This document shows positions 25,796 through 36,854 of a DNA stretch of 64,000 nt, in pieces. A program made the translations under genes and the position numbers. The DNA comes from Solea solea (Eukaryota; Chordata; Actinopteri; Pleuronectiformes; Soleidae): the NCBI RefSeq assembly GCF_958295425.1, contig NC_081154.1, forward strand, positions 2,920,890-2,984,889, written 5' to 3'. A model generated the notes under the pieces. It searched no databases. It saw only the letters and a program-made list of their open reading frames with translations, and had not been told where the DNA came from. Numbering within the stretch: position 1 is the stretch's first letter; each line of letters begins with the position of its first letter.

Positions 25796-28700
25796 TATTT
25801 CGGTCATGTCAGTTAGATCACTCATCATCACACATCATCTTAGTGTAGTTTAAACAATACACATAACCAAAAGGGAAAGCCGGAGAAGCAAAAGCTTATC
25901 TAGTTCCGTCCCCATTACCCACAGAATACATATTTTCATCATACAATACATCATTTTTCTTTTTCTTAAGACATTTTGACAAAAACATGTTTCAGCATCA
26001 GGTAGCACTCAGAGATGCAGTCTAGCTCTAGACAGTCAATCAGACTCCATGTATGTCAGCTGTTGTTTGGTTACATTTGCTTCCACTGCCGTATCCTCAC
26101 GGTGTCTACAGATTTCTGTCTCTGACCTTTGTCATACTTTCCTCCTGGGTCATTCTGTATCGATTAATGGTCATCTCTACATACTTCTTTTTAAATACAC
26201 TCCGTTTCATCTCCTCATCCAGATTATTCCACTGTCTGACACCCGTGACTGATACGGTAAAGGATTTGGTGATGATAATCATATCACAGTCATGCAGGCG
26301 TAGTATGATATATATTTTTTTATAACACACTGGTATCGGTATCGGTACTCGGTATCGGCCGATACCCACAGCACAAGTATCGGAATCGGTATCGGGAGGG
26401 AAAAAATGGTATCGGAACATCTCTACATGCATCCTTGATTTCACATTTCATTCAAGTTTCAGGCTGTTTTTTTATGTCCATGTTAGCTTTGAGTGTTTTG
26501 CTGTACAAGTGTGGGTACAGATGAACTTTACTTTTTTTGCATAACCTCAAGCAAGTTTCCATGGTTACCATCTTTTTTGTCGAGTGCCACCAACTGGACT
26601 GGAAAGCGTTGAGAACAGGGATTATGTGCAATTGGTGCATACAGTCCACACAGATTTAAACTGGGAGGGTGTTTGCTTTTGTTCATGTAGGGCAGGGATG
26701 TTACTAAATTTTCCTTGCAGCAAAGTTACGAATGTCTCAGTCTATTTTCAATTTTCAAAGTAGGATACTTTTAATACGGAAAATAAATCGTGATCTGTGC
26801 CGTACATAAAATGAGTACTGTAGCTGGCACAATGAACTTGTTACCTACATTGCAAGTAAAAGAAAACATGACCAAATTCTCAATTATTAAAATAAATAAA
26901 AAGTGCAAACAGAGCTTTAAACAGCCCCTCTCTTCACATTTCTTTTCTACTTCTCTTCTTGATCACAAGACAGTTGAGATAATGTTTCAAGTAAAATAAA
27001 ACGGTCACTAAATGCCTACATTCCAATTCATCTTTTTGTTTACCTTCAAGTAACGTCTCTGTAGCAGTGTTCAAACACTCCTTCACAACTGTTTTTCTTT
27101 TTTTTATGTTGAAGAATGAACCTATTGTTAATTCACTTTTAAACGTCCACACAGACCACATCAGCAACGGGTTTATGAACGCGCAAAGTATGACCAAGGC
27201 AGTGCACGTCATTGTCGCATGTATTAACAGTCACATCCTCTCCTCATGCTCTCCCCCCAGCGTGATCATTATGAGTTCCATCATGGAGCACATGTGCGCG
27301 TACGTCTTCCAGCAAACGGCCACAACTCTGCGGCCGCCAATGGAGGGCCAGGAGCCCATTCCTTACCGCAACCTGCTGCCCGCCAAAGAGCCCATCCACA
27401 CGGCCCTCAGCAAGCAGTTCCAGACTGTGCTGCGCAAAGGCTGGGTGGACAGCCGGGCCCTGCATCTCTTTGAGTCTCTCCTCAACATGGGCGGAGTCTT
27501 CTGGTTCACTAACAATTTGGTCAAGGTAGGAAGACGAATATGATACAGCTACTAAACATGTTCATTTTCTCCATTAAACATTTGGTAAACGAATTAAAGA
27601 AAAACAACAGCCGTCCTAGTGACATCTGTCCAGTCTGAATAGCAGACCCAAACCAAAAGATTATTTATTGTAAGACAAATTATTTTTATATTTATTTATT
27701 ATTATTTTATTTGTTGTATTGACTGATTCTCAGCTCTACTACTTTTACCACAACCATTTACAGAGAATGACATTTTGTCTGTGCAACAATAACCTGTTTT
27801 TCAAAAAGCAATGATCCTTGAATGACTTTTCTCTTGTTCACACAGTACAGAAGTCACTTTGGGTTTGGGCTTACTCACTCACTCATTCACTCCATTCACT
27901 CATTCATTAGTCGTTCACTTTTTTCGTCATCACTACCCGCTGTCAGTCTACCTCGGCAGTAGAGCTAATCGATTGCTTAATGAATCGTCCACTATTTTGA
28001 TAATCGATTCATCGGTCTGAAGCTTTTATTCATTATTAAAACTGGATTTCTGATTGTTTCGTTTCTTTGCTCCACATAACAAATAAATCATTACAAGTGA
28101 ATCATTTTGGTTTGTGGACAAAAACGAGACATTTGAGAACCTCATTATTTCCATGTTTGACAAACACTGATCAACATTACATTACACAACATTTTTAACG
28201 TTTTCTGACATTTCTGTCATGAAATTAAACTATAGATGAATCGATTATGAAAATAATCGTCAGTTGCAGGTCTACTCGGCTGTAATGCATATTGTGTTGC
28301 TTGCATCACATGGTTGTATCTCACAGGACGTCCTGGATGAAGGATGAAAACTGAAGTCGAGTCTGACCAACAGATGGATGAAGGTGTGTAACTGGAGCAC
28401 TTCATCTTTATTTCAGGAACTGCTGAAGGAAACTCGACAGGAGTGGGCCAACCGTGCGGTGGAGTTACTCTACAGCATCTTCTGTCTGGACACTCAGCAG
28501 ATCACCCTCACTCTGTTGGGGACCATCCTGCCCAACCTGCTCACAGACGCCGCCCACTGGCACAGCCTGGCGGATCCACCCGGCAAGGCCCTGGCCAAGT
28601 AAGCGGAGTGTATGAACGTCGACGAGCCGTTATGTTTATTCCCCCTGATGTCGAGTGTTAACGTAACCGTCCTGGTGACTCCTCAGGTTGTCTGTGTGGT

Positions 28701-30950
28701 GTGCACTCAGCTCTTTCTCCTCTCACCACAAAGGCCAGTTCTCAGCTCGTCAACGAAAAAGGCAGCGAGAGGATATTGAGGTTAAAAAAAAAAAAAAAAC
28801 TCACAATCTCATTTATTATTTAAAATATTACTTTCAGCGTGAGAAAGCAAGTTTTTCTTATCATGATGTCTAAAATGATTTATTATGGGCCACAGGATTA
28901 CAACAGCCTCTTTCCCCTGGATGACACTCAACCATCTAAACTCATGCGTCTGCTCAGCTCCAACGAGGATGAGCCTGTAGCCCTTTCCAGTCCAGGTCAG
29001 TCTATTAATATTAGCTTTTTAATAAACAGTTGTATTATGAAACCTGTGCTAGTCTGAGCCGGGGATTATGCGAATGCCAAATGGTTTTCAGAAGTAAACC
29101 CGACTTTCTGGAGATCCTGTTACCGGCAAGTTGCTTCTTGTAAGCATTTTTCTCGAAGCCCTTTGACCCAATTTTGTCTCAGCGTCACGTATCTGTTTCT
29201 TCTCTCCCCTCAGCAGGTTCTTACTTGAAATTAGGCTTTTTCCTTAAAACAACAAGCAACAAGGCCGTAACTGGGAGCAACAGCGTATCTGTGTAAATCC
29301 TGACTAATATAAAAAGTTTTTATATTAGTCAGGATTTACACGGATATTAAAAATCTTTCAGTTTCAGTCTTTGACACACCTAGTCTGAGAAATCACCGCA
29401 GATGGTGTCGGGGATTAGAACATTGCATGACTTTGTAAAAAAAAAAATATATATATATATATATATCAGCTGATTTTGCCTGGTGAGCTCAGACTTGCCC
29501 TTTTTCCTTTGTTAATGCCAGTCATTTAGAAACTGTACTGTAACTACTAAAGAGAAGGCGTGCTTTTGTTTTGATTTGAATAAAAAAAGAAAAACCTGAC
29601 CTGCATCTTTTTAAAACGAAATTCTCAGGAGGTTATTTTAGGATCAGCTCATGATTATGTAACTTTACAGTGGATGAGACTTTCACAATCTACAGTAAAT
29701 TCTTTATTTTTGTCACAACACGGGTTACTGGTGACTTCCCTGTTATTTTGTTGCGTGTGTGTGTATAGGGTTTTTAGAAACACCACAGAAAACAAAAAAG
29801 AACTGTCATGTGTTTCTCACGTCACACGTTGTATCACAGGCGACCGATCGATGAGCAGTTCCCTCTCAGCCTCCCAGCTCCACACTGTCAACATGAGGGA
29901 CCCTCTGAACCGGGTCCTGGGTAAGAAGTTTGTCCACCTTTCTTTGCGTCTTGAACCTCTGTCTGGGTCCCATTTAAATGGAAGCAAATCCGTATCATAG
30001 TGAGAGAGCTAGTACAGTTGCATAAACACATTTGCCTTTTATTCACTTTTGTATTTTTGGCCAAGTTTATTGGATAACACTTCATTTAAAAAAGTCAAGA
30101 TGATGTGTGTACCACCTGTTCTCATCTCTCCTCTCCTCTCCCAGCCAACCTATTCCTCCTCATTTCCTCCATCTTGGGCTCCAAGATGGCTGGACCTCAC
30201 ACCCAGTTCGTACAGAGTTTTATGGAGGAGTGCGTCGAGTGCCAGGAGCAGGGAAGTCGCGGGAACATCCTTCAGTTCATGCCCTTCACAATGGTGAGTT
30301 ATGAGCTGGAAGGGGGGGGGAGGTCAAGATGGGAGAAGATAACCAAAGAATGAAGATTTTTTTGCTTAAAAGTGTAGTGCGTAACTTTTATGAACAAATG
30401 TTGGTTACGTTCAAACCTTTGTCACATTAGTCTATACCAGACCTCTGCGTTTCTTAAAAAATAGCGGGGTTTCTTTCTCTTGTTGCCCGGCAACATTCCT
30501 GCACTGCGCATAGGAAGTGATTTGTTGTGTTTCGAGGCAGAGGGAGGTATCGGCAATAATATTGCATTAGTAAAGTGTGTGACGTGTGATGTAAGATGGA
30601 CGGATTGTATGAAAACAAATGTTCTTAAATGGTTACGAAACTGCAGTTTTAAGGAAACAGTTTCACTGTTTGTGTGTGTGTGTGTGCATAGTGGAAGCAT
30701 GTGATCATTTTTGAGTAGAAGAAACAAACAAATGAAAATGAACTGGAAAGTTGAGGGTTAGAATGCTCTTTTCTTCTGTTGTTTCTAATGAAAAGCTGAA
30801 AACTATTGTTTCTCTGTGTTGTCGCATGTGCAGGTTTCTGAGCTGGTGAAGCTGCCCGCTCTGGCCAAACCCAGAGTCGTCCTGGCCATCACTGACCTGA
30901 CACTGCCGCTGGGGAGGAGAGTGGCTGCCAAAGCCATAGCTACCTTGTGA
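18796..30950 (+). CDS. med24: Mediator complex subunit 24 (MED24/TRAP100), 25 coding exons
   Basis: Nuclear co-activator subunit of the Mediator tail; links nuclear receptors and other activators to RNA polymerase II. I joined the exons by GT-AG boundaries and frame: 18796-18925, 19670-19752, 19860-19898, 19993-20066, 20511-20734, 20843-20954, 21058-21208, 21485-21598, 22285-22338, 22431-22513, 22627-22713, 22893-23004, 23087-23229, 23351-23388, 23492-23574, 23724-23902, 24373-24472, 24742-24917, 27261-27525, 28417-28598, 28687-28780, 28896-28995, 29840-29920, 30145-30293, 30834-30950. They sum to 2970 nt, 989 aa, the same length as human MED24, with the family N-terminus MKVVNLKQAILQAWKERW. 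LXXLL motifs are seen at 343-347 (LTPLL), 359-363 (LSMLL), 787-791 (LPNLL) and 857-861 (LMRLL). The ATG follows a TTTGCAG acceptor-like site. The exon ending at 28780 has a weak donor (GAG|GTTAAA). The largest intron (24918-27260) hosts a hAT element. Exon edges are predictions. Confidence 0.96.
19108..19250 (+). repeat. Interspersed fish repeat in med24 intron
   Basis: Carries 'CCAATCCCAGCTGACATAGG', then 'GGCGGGGTACGCCCTGGACA' and 'CCAGTCCATCACAGGG'. The last part recurs at 42580-42605. Class unassigned. Confidence 0.65.
21370..21422 (+). mobile_element. LINE-type 3' tail fragment
   Basis: Ends in 'AGAAGTGCTATACAAATAAA', a common 3' terminus of fish L2-like LINEs and their SINE partners. 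It sits in a med24 intron. Truncated, no coding capacity. Confidence 0.45.
23941..24192. repeat. (TA)n microsatellite and AT-rich palindromic block
   Basis: About 50 bases of alternating TA (23943-23991), then AT-rich DNA with a 13-bp inverted repeat (AATTATATTCTTA at 24087-24099 and its complement at 24106-24118) and more TA repeats to 24183. Lies in the med24 intron after the exon ending at 23902. Confidence 0.85.
25040..26425. mobile_element. Non-autonomous hAT transposon in med24 intron
   Basis: Perfect 8-bp target duplications CATGCATC at 25032-25039 and 26426-26433 bracket inverted ends: TAGAGTTGTTCCGAT on the left, and TAGAGATGTTCCGAT when the right end is read in reverse. Sub-terminal arrays of GGTATCGG/CCGATACC follow at both ends. 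The 8-bp duplication and TAGAG ends identify hAT. No transposase ORF is seen. A 5'-truncated LINE in minus orientation is nested inside. Confidence 0.85.
25727..26325 (-). mobile_element. 5'-truncated LINE nested in the hAT element
   Basis: On the minus strand a short reading frame resembles the extreme C-terminus of fish LINE ORF2 ('GVRQWNNLDEEMKRS', the usual 'W-N-x-L' end). It is followed by a 3' UTR that ends 'CATGACCGAAATAAAC' and a (TA)n tail at 25732-25795. Class assignment (L2-like or relative) is tentative. Confidence 0.6.
27960..28274. mobile_element. hAT MITE of the 'AATCGTCAGTTGCAG' family, copy 1
   Basis: Near-identical 8-bp flanks CTCGGCAG (27952-27959) and CTCGGCTG (28275-28282) suggest a hAT target duplication. 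The right end in reverse reads TAGACCTGCAACTGACGATT. The interior has ATCGATT and 'TTTGTCAAAC' motifs shared with copies near 46.2, 60.5, 60.8-61.2, 61.4 and 62.4 kb. It lies in a med24 intron. Confidence 0.7.
29291..29341. repeat. Near-perfect 51-bp palindrome (25-bp arms, 1-base centre)
   Basis: The arm at 29291-29315 (starting GTGTAAATCCTGACTAATAT) is matched base for base in reverse complement at 29317-29341 around a single G at 29316. It lies in the med24 intron before the exon at 29840. Such a structure can extrude as a cruciform and would form a strong hairpin in the pre-mRNA. Confidence 0.95.
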
Positions 30951-31640
30951 ACAGTGCGTCATCTAACGTCAGTATTGCATAAACTGTATATTATTATTAT
31001 TATTATTATTGTTATTGTTCAGCCCAGGATTGAGTCAGCAGAGAGATGGCAACACAACGGAATACTTTAATAACTGTTTTGTGCCTGGCAGGATCGTCCA
31101 TTTAAATGTTTGTTGTAAAAAAAAAAAAGACTTCTGTAAACACATTTTTACCGCTGTCTTTTTAGAGCTTGTTTTCCACACATGAAAAAAAATGTACATA
31201 AAATTTGGACTAAAATTTACTCTGAAGATCCCCTTTTTCTTGCTTGTCAATATTTGCATCATACATTGTGTCAGTTGATTGGTCACACACTAGTGAGACG
31301 ACCACATGACACTGAGTAAAAAAAGGGACCGTGGGGATATCATGTGACTTGATATCAAACATCCACGACTTCCTCAAGGAAACCGGGTGGCAGAAATACA
31401 ATGACACACACACAGACACAGACACACACACACACACACACAAGAAAAGTCTATTTCACTTTTCGTTGCACTTCTCTACACCAGCCTGCTTTAAAGTCAC
31501 TGGAATTTCTTTGACGACGCGGAATCATTCGGCATGAGTCACTGCCTGTGTCTGATGTGTCACACAAGACGGCCAGTGAAAAAACAGGAAACGAAATGGA
31601 TTTCAAAATAAGGCTCATTCAAAGAAAAGAAAAAGATGCA
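30951..31640 (+). other. med24 3' UTR and intergenic spacer to csf3
   Basis: Follows the med24 stop. Contains TTA repeats near 30993-31010, a 12-base poly-A near 31117 and a (CA)n run at 31403-31442. No canonical AATAAA was found on the + strand here, so med24 must use a variant signal or a later site. Confidence 0.45.
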
Positions 31641-32248
31641 TTCCAACAGTGTATAGAATTTATTGATACATTCATAATGCTTTATTCTCAATGGTTACGA
31701 TCCACAGAAAAGTAAACCTCTCGGTCACACAAAACACTTGATGTGGGATCGATGTATACATTTTAAATTTATGACATTTTTGAGCAACTTATGAGCAAAA
31801 TTGTCACCAGTATATTTTGCCCTACTCATTTCACAGCACATGTAGACGATGCGTTTTCTTCATCGTGTAAAAATAAACATTTAAAACGAACGGGACATGA
31901 AGGCAGCAGACTGTTTTGGTCATTAGATGTATTAGATGATGTGAATGCAACGTTGGCTGATGCCGATATTGTCCTGATCATATCGCACATCCCTGGTATT
32001 ACATTACTGCAAGACGTGATCACAAAGGTGGAAAACAGAAGGAGAATTTGTCTGTTCGCGGTGTTCTGCTTTGTCCGTTTGCAAACTTGAATAATTATAG
32101 GTATTTTAAGCAAATCAGGGCCAACTAAAACACAACCTCCTGCGTTTTAATTGCACTAGCACAGTGTTTACATACAGTTCTCATAATTACAGTGCATAAA
32201 TACAGTATGATTAGCTAACGCAATCATAAGTAAAGACCATTAAAGAAT

Positions 32249-32300
<52 letters not shown>

Positions 32301-32563
32301 TGTACATGAGAATTAAGAATATTGTGAAAACAAAGTACATTCACTTAACTTAAGAAAAGGGTTCATTCATAAATTACTGCAGCATCCAAATACACAAATA
32401 AATACTTAAATAGATAGATCTTAAAAAAATATAAAATATTTTCTAGCAAAAAATAAATTAATGCCATAACAAAAAAACGGCAGTATAAGTTAATTTTCAG
32501 AGGAAAAAAAAAAATAAAAATAAATAAGAAAGCCAAAAGCAGTCACGCGAGGACGCTTCTTGG
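31641..32563 (-). other. csf3: csf3 3' UTR (inferred)
   Basis: On the minus strand AATAAA signals occur at 31681-31686 and 31659-31664, so the transcript probably ends near 31640. The interval contains a (TA)n run of about 40 bases near 32256-32297 and AU-rich elements close to the stop codon. The ORFs at 31791-32113 have no recognised domain. Confidence 0.5.
32392..32527 (-). promoter_or_regulatory. csf3: AU-rich elements in csf3 3' UTR
   Basis: Read on the minus strand, TTATTTATT (32519-32527) matches the UUAUUUAUU destabilising nonamer 37 bases after the stop. Further ATTTA pentamers follow toward 32395, including a second ATTTATTT. Mammalian CSF3 mRNA is rapidly degraded through such elements. 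Function here is inferred. Confidence 0.55.
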
Positions 32564-35108
32564 TCAGCTCTCCGTGTCGTCGTCATTGCTGCGGTCCAGG
32601 GTCCGCAGACAGCGGTCCATGTCCCGTCCAAACGACTGCAGCTGCACCAGGATCAGGTGAGCTGCCACCTGAACCTCGTACTCCCCCTGCAGCTGTAGTG
32701 GCGCCGGCGTGGGCGTGGGCTGCACCGCGGCCTCTTTGTAGACCATTTTCTGCATCTGCGAGGAGCAAGGAAGTCAATCATGATATAAACAAAAAGCTTA
32801 AAGGAACACTAAACCAATTTACATTTAGCTTTGTTTTACTAGAATAGGGGAAGTATTTTTGAAGAATTGTGCTCCCCAACCTCCATTTCCCCTGAGTCGA
32901 GAAATAACTTCATTCTTTCCTGTGTTACGTGCCCACCAGTGACACTTGGTCCGAGGCTTGAAACTGCAATGCTAATTCCACACTTTTTAGACCCACTCGT
33001 AGAGGGACGGGACCTCATTCCCAGAATGTAAACGGTGTCCGCCATCTTTGCTAGCAGTTACGCTAACAGGACCACTGATGGGCACGTAACAAAGAAATAA
33101 TGAAGATACTGAGGTTTAATAATATCGGAAGGAGAACAGTGATGTCGAGGCATTCTCTCACCTTGTTGATCTGGATGGAGAGATCCTTGATGTCCGATGT
33201 GAGCTCGGTCATTTTGTTTGGCAGCCGCTCGGAGATGGCGCTCAGTAAGGCCCGGTGCAGCTGCAGACCCTCAGTCATGTTTCTCAGACAGGTTCTCTGG
33301 AGGAAAAGAGTCAAAGCACATTTGGTACTGGTCTTTTTTTTTTAACTCTTCAAATGATTCCCTCATCTCCTCTGGGTGGACGATGCTTACCAGAGTGAAG
33401 TTCTCAGACAGGGCTCTGAGCACAGGAGCAGCGGGGATGCCGATGTTGGCCGCCATTATCTCCAGCTTTGCATTATCGGGGGAGTTTAGCTGTAGAGTCT
33501 GCGGGCGACAGATAACACAATGATGTCATGGGTTGATTGCAACTTGGAATGCAACGGCAAACATCCGGCCTGTAAATGCTTGCAGGCCTTACAGGCGGTT
33601 TAGTTTAAAAGAAAAAAAAGACAAATCCCAAATCCCTCATAAAAAAAAAGAATAGCCACATTCCTGCTCATTATTATTATTATTATTATATTCTCTGTAT
33701 GGTGATGCATCATCTAAATAATGGGTAAAAGGTGGCATAAAATACACACAGCAGCATAGAAGTTAAAACTATTGATGTGTGGTGCAAACACAGGTATATC
33801 AGGCATGTTATGTGTAAGAAACGTGTCGTTTTCTGTCAAAACTTTAACTTTTAATCAAGATAATCCCAATAAATATCTACTGACGTGTTGGGAAATATCA
33901 CTCCGCCCACATAGAAGCATAAAAATTCAATTTATTCTCTAAATAGATCACAGACCAGTGCCGTCGGTTGGACTTCTGAGTTTATATTTAATTTACGCCC
34001 TAATATTCAGCATGCAGCGATTTCTGCTGTGTCATCATTCAGTAATAAAAAGGACACGTTCCACACCAAAACAGGGCTGGCCCAAGCCTTTATGGGGGTC
34101 TAAACTGAATTTGATATGGGGGGGTTCCATCAAACCATTACTTTTACATTAGAGGGCAGTAAAATCACAAAAGTGTGGTGGAATTAAACGAGTAAAACAG
34201 CTTAATGACTTTGGCACACGTGTGCACCTAAATTAAACCAAATAACTTAAGCTCAACACTATTTAGAGATTTCTCAAATATCCCCCCCCTCAGGGCAGCT
34301 GCTTAATCCGCTTAGGTCTTGGAGCGCCTCTGCACCAAGAACACGCTCAGTCATGCGCCAAGCGCTTGCCTTCATTACGCAGCAGTTTTACGGAATCAAA
34401 GCGGACTCAGCTGTGTCTCACCTCTGTGTGGATGCAGGCGCTGTGCGTGTCGGGAATGGCGAGCAGGATCTTCTGTGTCAGGCTGCGGCTCCGCTCCACC
34501 GCCTCCTGAAAGGCGGGATCCGCAACAAGTGCGCCGCTCTCGGTGGGCAGTGGCGCGCTGCGGCCCAGGCTGGCCATGAGGCAGGGAATGGCGACAACTG
34601 CGAGGAAATCAGAGCGTGTGAGGAGAGCATGAGAACCACAAACACGTCGTTCTTTCTACACCCAGCACGGAGTGTGTGTGTGTGTGTGTGTGTGGAGCAG
34701 AGGAGGAGAACAAAAGCCTGTCTCTCTCTCTCCTCTGCGCTCCTGTGGGAGCAGAGCAGCACTGGCCATGTTCCATCCCCTTCAGGCTAAAGGCTGAAGC
34801 TGCTGCATGAGTTCAGAATAGTCACTGCAATGTGAAACCAGTGAGACCAGAAGTAACCCCACAAGTTAAAGTTATAAATACCCCAAATCTGACAGTTTTA
34901 AGCAGAGCTAAACTTGTACTGACCAACTATTCCTGTGAGATCAGCCGCAGATGTTTGCTTTTTATGGATAAAATCAAGCACTTTAAACTTCAGCTGTTTC
35001 TCTTCTCTGTCTTTCTCTATCTGGTCTGTGTCTGAAGATGGTCAGCGGAGACAGGAAGCAAAGAGTTTTACAAGCATGACCTCACGACTCACCAATAAGG
35101 ATGTTCAT
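32564..35108 (-). CDS. csf3: Granulocyte colony-stimulating factor (G-CSF), 5 coding exons
   Basis: Secreted four-helix cytokine that drives granulocyte production through its receptor CSF3R. Exons read on the minus strand: 35108-35093, 34597-34422, 33498-33391, 33296-33162, 32755-32564; 627 nt, 208 aa. All junctions are GT-AG, with intron phases 1,0,0,0, the pattern I recall for the G-CSF/IL-6 family. The first coding exon has only 16 nt (MNILI plus one base). The signal peptide is about residues 1-20. The helix A-B loop and helix B carry GIPAAP (84-89), matching GIPWAP of human G-CSF; helix C and helix D ('AAHLILVQLQSFGRDMDRCL') follow. N-glycosylation sequons lie at N97 (NFT) and N106 (NMT). 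Only three cysteines remain after the signal peptide (60, 103, 194). Tail-to-tail with med24 as in mammals. Overall identity is low, but length, splice pattern, motif and neighbour agree. Confidence 0.9.
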
Positions 35109-35156
35109 GCCTCTGTTGGGAATGTCTTTCAAAGTGTTGATGACCTCAAGTCATGA

Positions 35157-35239
35157 TTTATAGGGCACTTATAGTCGCCTATACAGGGATTTCCCAATAT
35201 TTGTGAGTCTCACTATGACAAGAGGAACATTTCTGTGAA
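35157..35239 (-). promoter_or_regulatory. csf3: csf3 core promoter: TATA box, NF-kB site, STAT-like site
   Basis: On the minus strand TATAAA lies at 35162-35157, about 50 bases before the ATG. GGGAAATCCC (35186-35195), an exact match to the NF-kB consensus GGGRNNYYCC, lies 24 bases further upstream. A palindromic TTCTGTGAA (35231-35239) fits the STAT motif TTCN3GAA. Mammalian CSF3 is induced by NF-kB-type factors at a similar distance. Binding is inferred. Confidence 0.6.
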
Positions 35240-35276
35240 ATTCAAACATTTATATGTAAACGTAAGTTTTTTTTTA

Positions 35277-35280
<4 letters not shown>

Positions 35281-35325
<45 letters not shown>
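35281..35325 (+). repeat. (GT)n microsatellite upstream of csf3
   Basis: About 22 uninterrupted GT units, roughly 85-130 bases upstream of the csf3 NF-kB site. Confidence 0.95.
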
Positions 35326-35326
<1 letters not shown>

Positions 35327-36319
35327 CAAAGCCAACTTTGCCACATTTTTTAATGAGCTATTGACGTATTTAATCCTAACTCATCACCAAAATGTAATCA
35401 TAACTTCTTCCTTGGGTCATAATCTATAATAACTCTTTAGTAAACGGCTGCTTTACCAAGTTATTACATCTTGATAATCCAACGATGATGATATTGCGCA
35501 CCATTTCAAGTAAAATTGATGAAGGGGCTGCCGCCGCCCTTTGTTACTAACACACTACTCTTAGATATCACTAGATATTTTTAAAAGAAGACTTAAAACC
35601 TATATTTTTACTACCTTCAACTATAGCTCATTTAATATTCAACCCTGTGTTGTATTTTATTTGCATTTTTTAGTGTATTTTAAAGTTAAAACAGGGGTTT
35701 TAACCTCTCGACTCTATAGCCTTTCCCTATTTTTATTCCACCCTGTGTTGTATTTTACTGTTTTATTTGCATACTTTGCTTTAATTTTGTGTTTTATGGT
35801 TGTATTTGCTTTTTAAATAATTTTATATATATGTGTATATATACATATACATATATATAACATTTGATTTTGTAGATTATTATCACTAGACATAAGTGAT
35901 CTAATCTACACCCACAGACATTTTATTCCAAAATCATCCTTTACTCATCAGTCAGATGCAGTGAAACATAATAATTCAGCAAATGCAAGAATTAACAAGT
36001 AAATAAATGAATAAGAGTGAAAAAAGAAAGAAAGTAATGAGGTGTGAGTAAAGTTGTGCGTCGTACATATAGCAATCTAAATTTCACTGAAAACCTCCAG
36101 AGTAACATCATTCATGAGTTTCATTTTTGGGAAGTGGAATTCCTTTTATTACCGTGCTTTACTACTTTCTTTGTGACGCAATGTCCTCTGTTTCTACGTT
36201 TCTCTGACGCCATGTTGCACAAAAACCACGTCGAGTCATTTATGAGCTTCCTCTGACAGCAGTTACACGGAGAAATTGAAACTGATCAAAATGATTGTGA
36301 GTTAAATGTATTTGTTTTG

Positions 36320-36363
<44 letters not shown>

Positions 36364-36854
36364 TGTCATGCTGGTGGCTTTGGATCTTTTTTTTCTCCCA
36401 CACTTATTTTACAAAATAAATACAAATCTCATTGCCATAAACTCTCATATTGAGGCCCATTAGTCAGGTACACAGCCATGTGAATAATAGTGAGTTTGGA
36501 CTTATTGTAACTGTGCAGACACACGGTGAGGAGAGAAAAGAAGGGAACAAGGCTAAGATACAAGGCTGCCACCTGCTGGATTTTATGTGTACACGTCTGG
36601 GTAACAAATAACCTCTTCACCTTTCTGCACAGCCTCACACAAGGAAATTGCTGCCAGTTTTACATCTGTATGGTTAATAATTTATCCCAATCCCACTGAG
36701 ATACAAGATCTCTTCTTCTAGGGATGGCAGCATAGATAGTACAAATAGTTACGGAGACAAAAGACATACATTTCAGACATAAAACTCACAAAACGGCAGA
36801 ATATAAAAGCCAAAAGGAAGTCGTACTGTAATAAACACTGTAATAAAGTAAAGT

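Noticed and set aside
26106..26444. 112-aa minus ORF as an intact gene
   Set aside because: Only its middle resembles a LINE ORF2 C-terminus; it begins in the hAT end and is a truncated remnant.
32583..32847. Alternative ORFs on both strands at the csf3 last exon
   Set aside because: Shadows of the csf3 exon in other frames; only the frame ending at 32564 joins the upstream exons and the helix D sequence.
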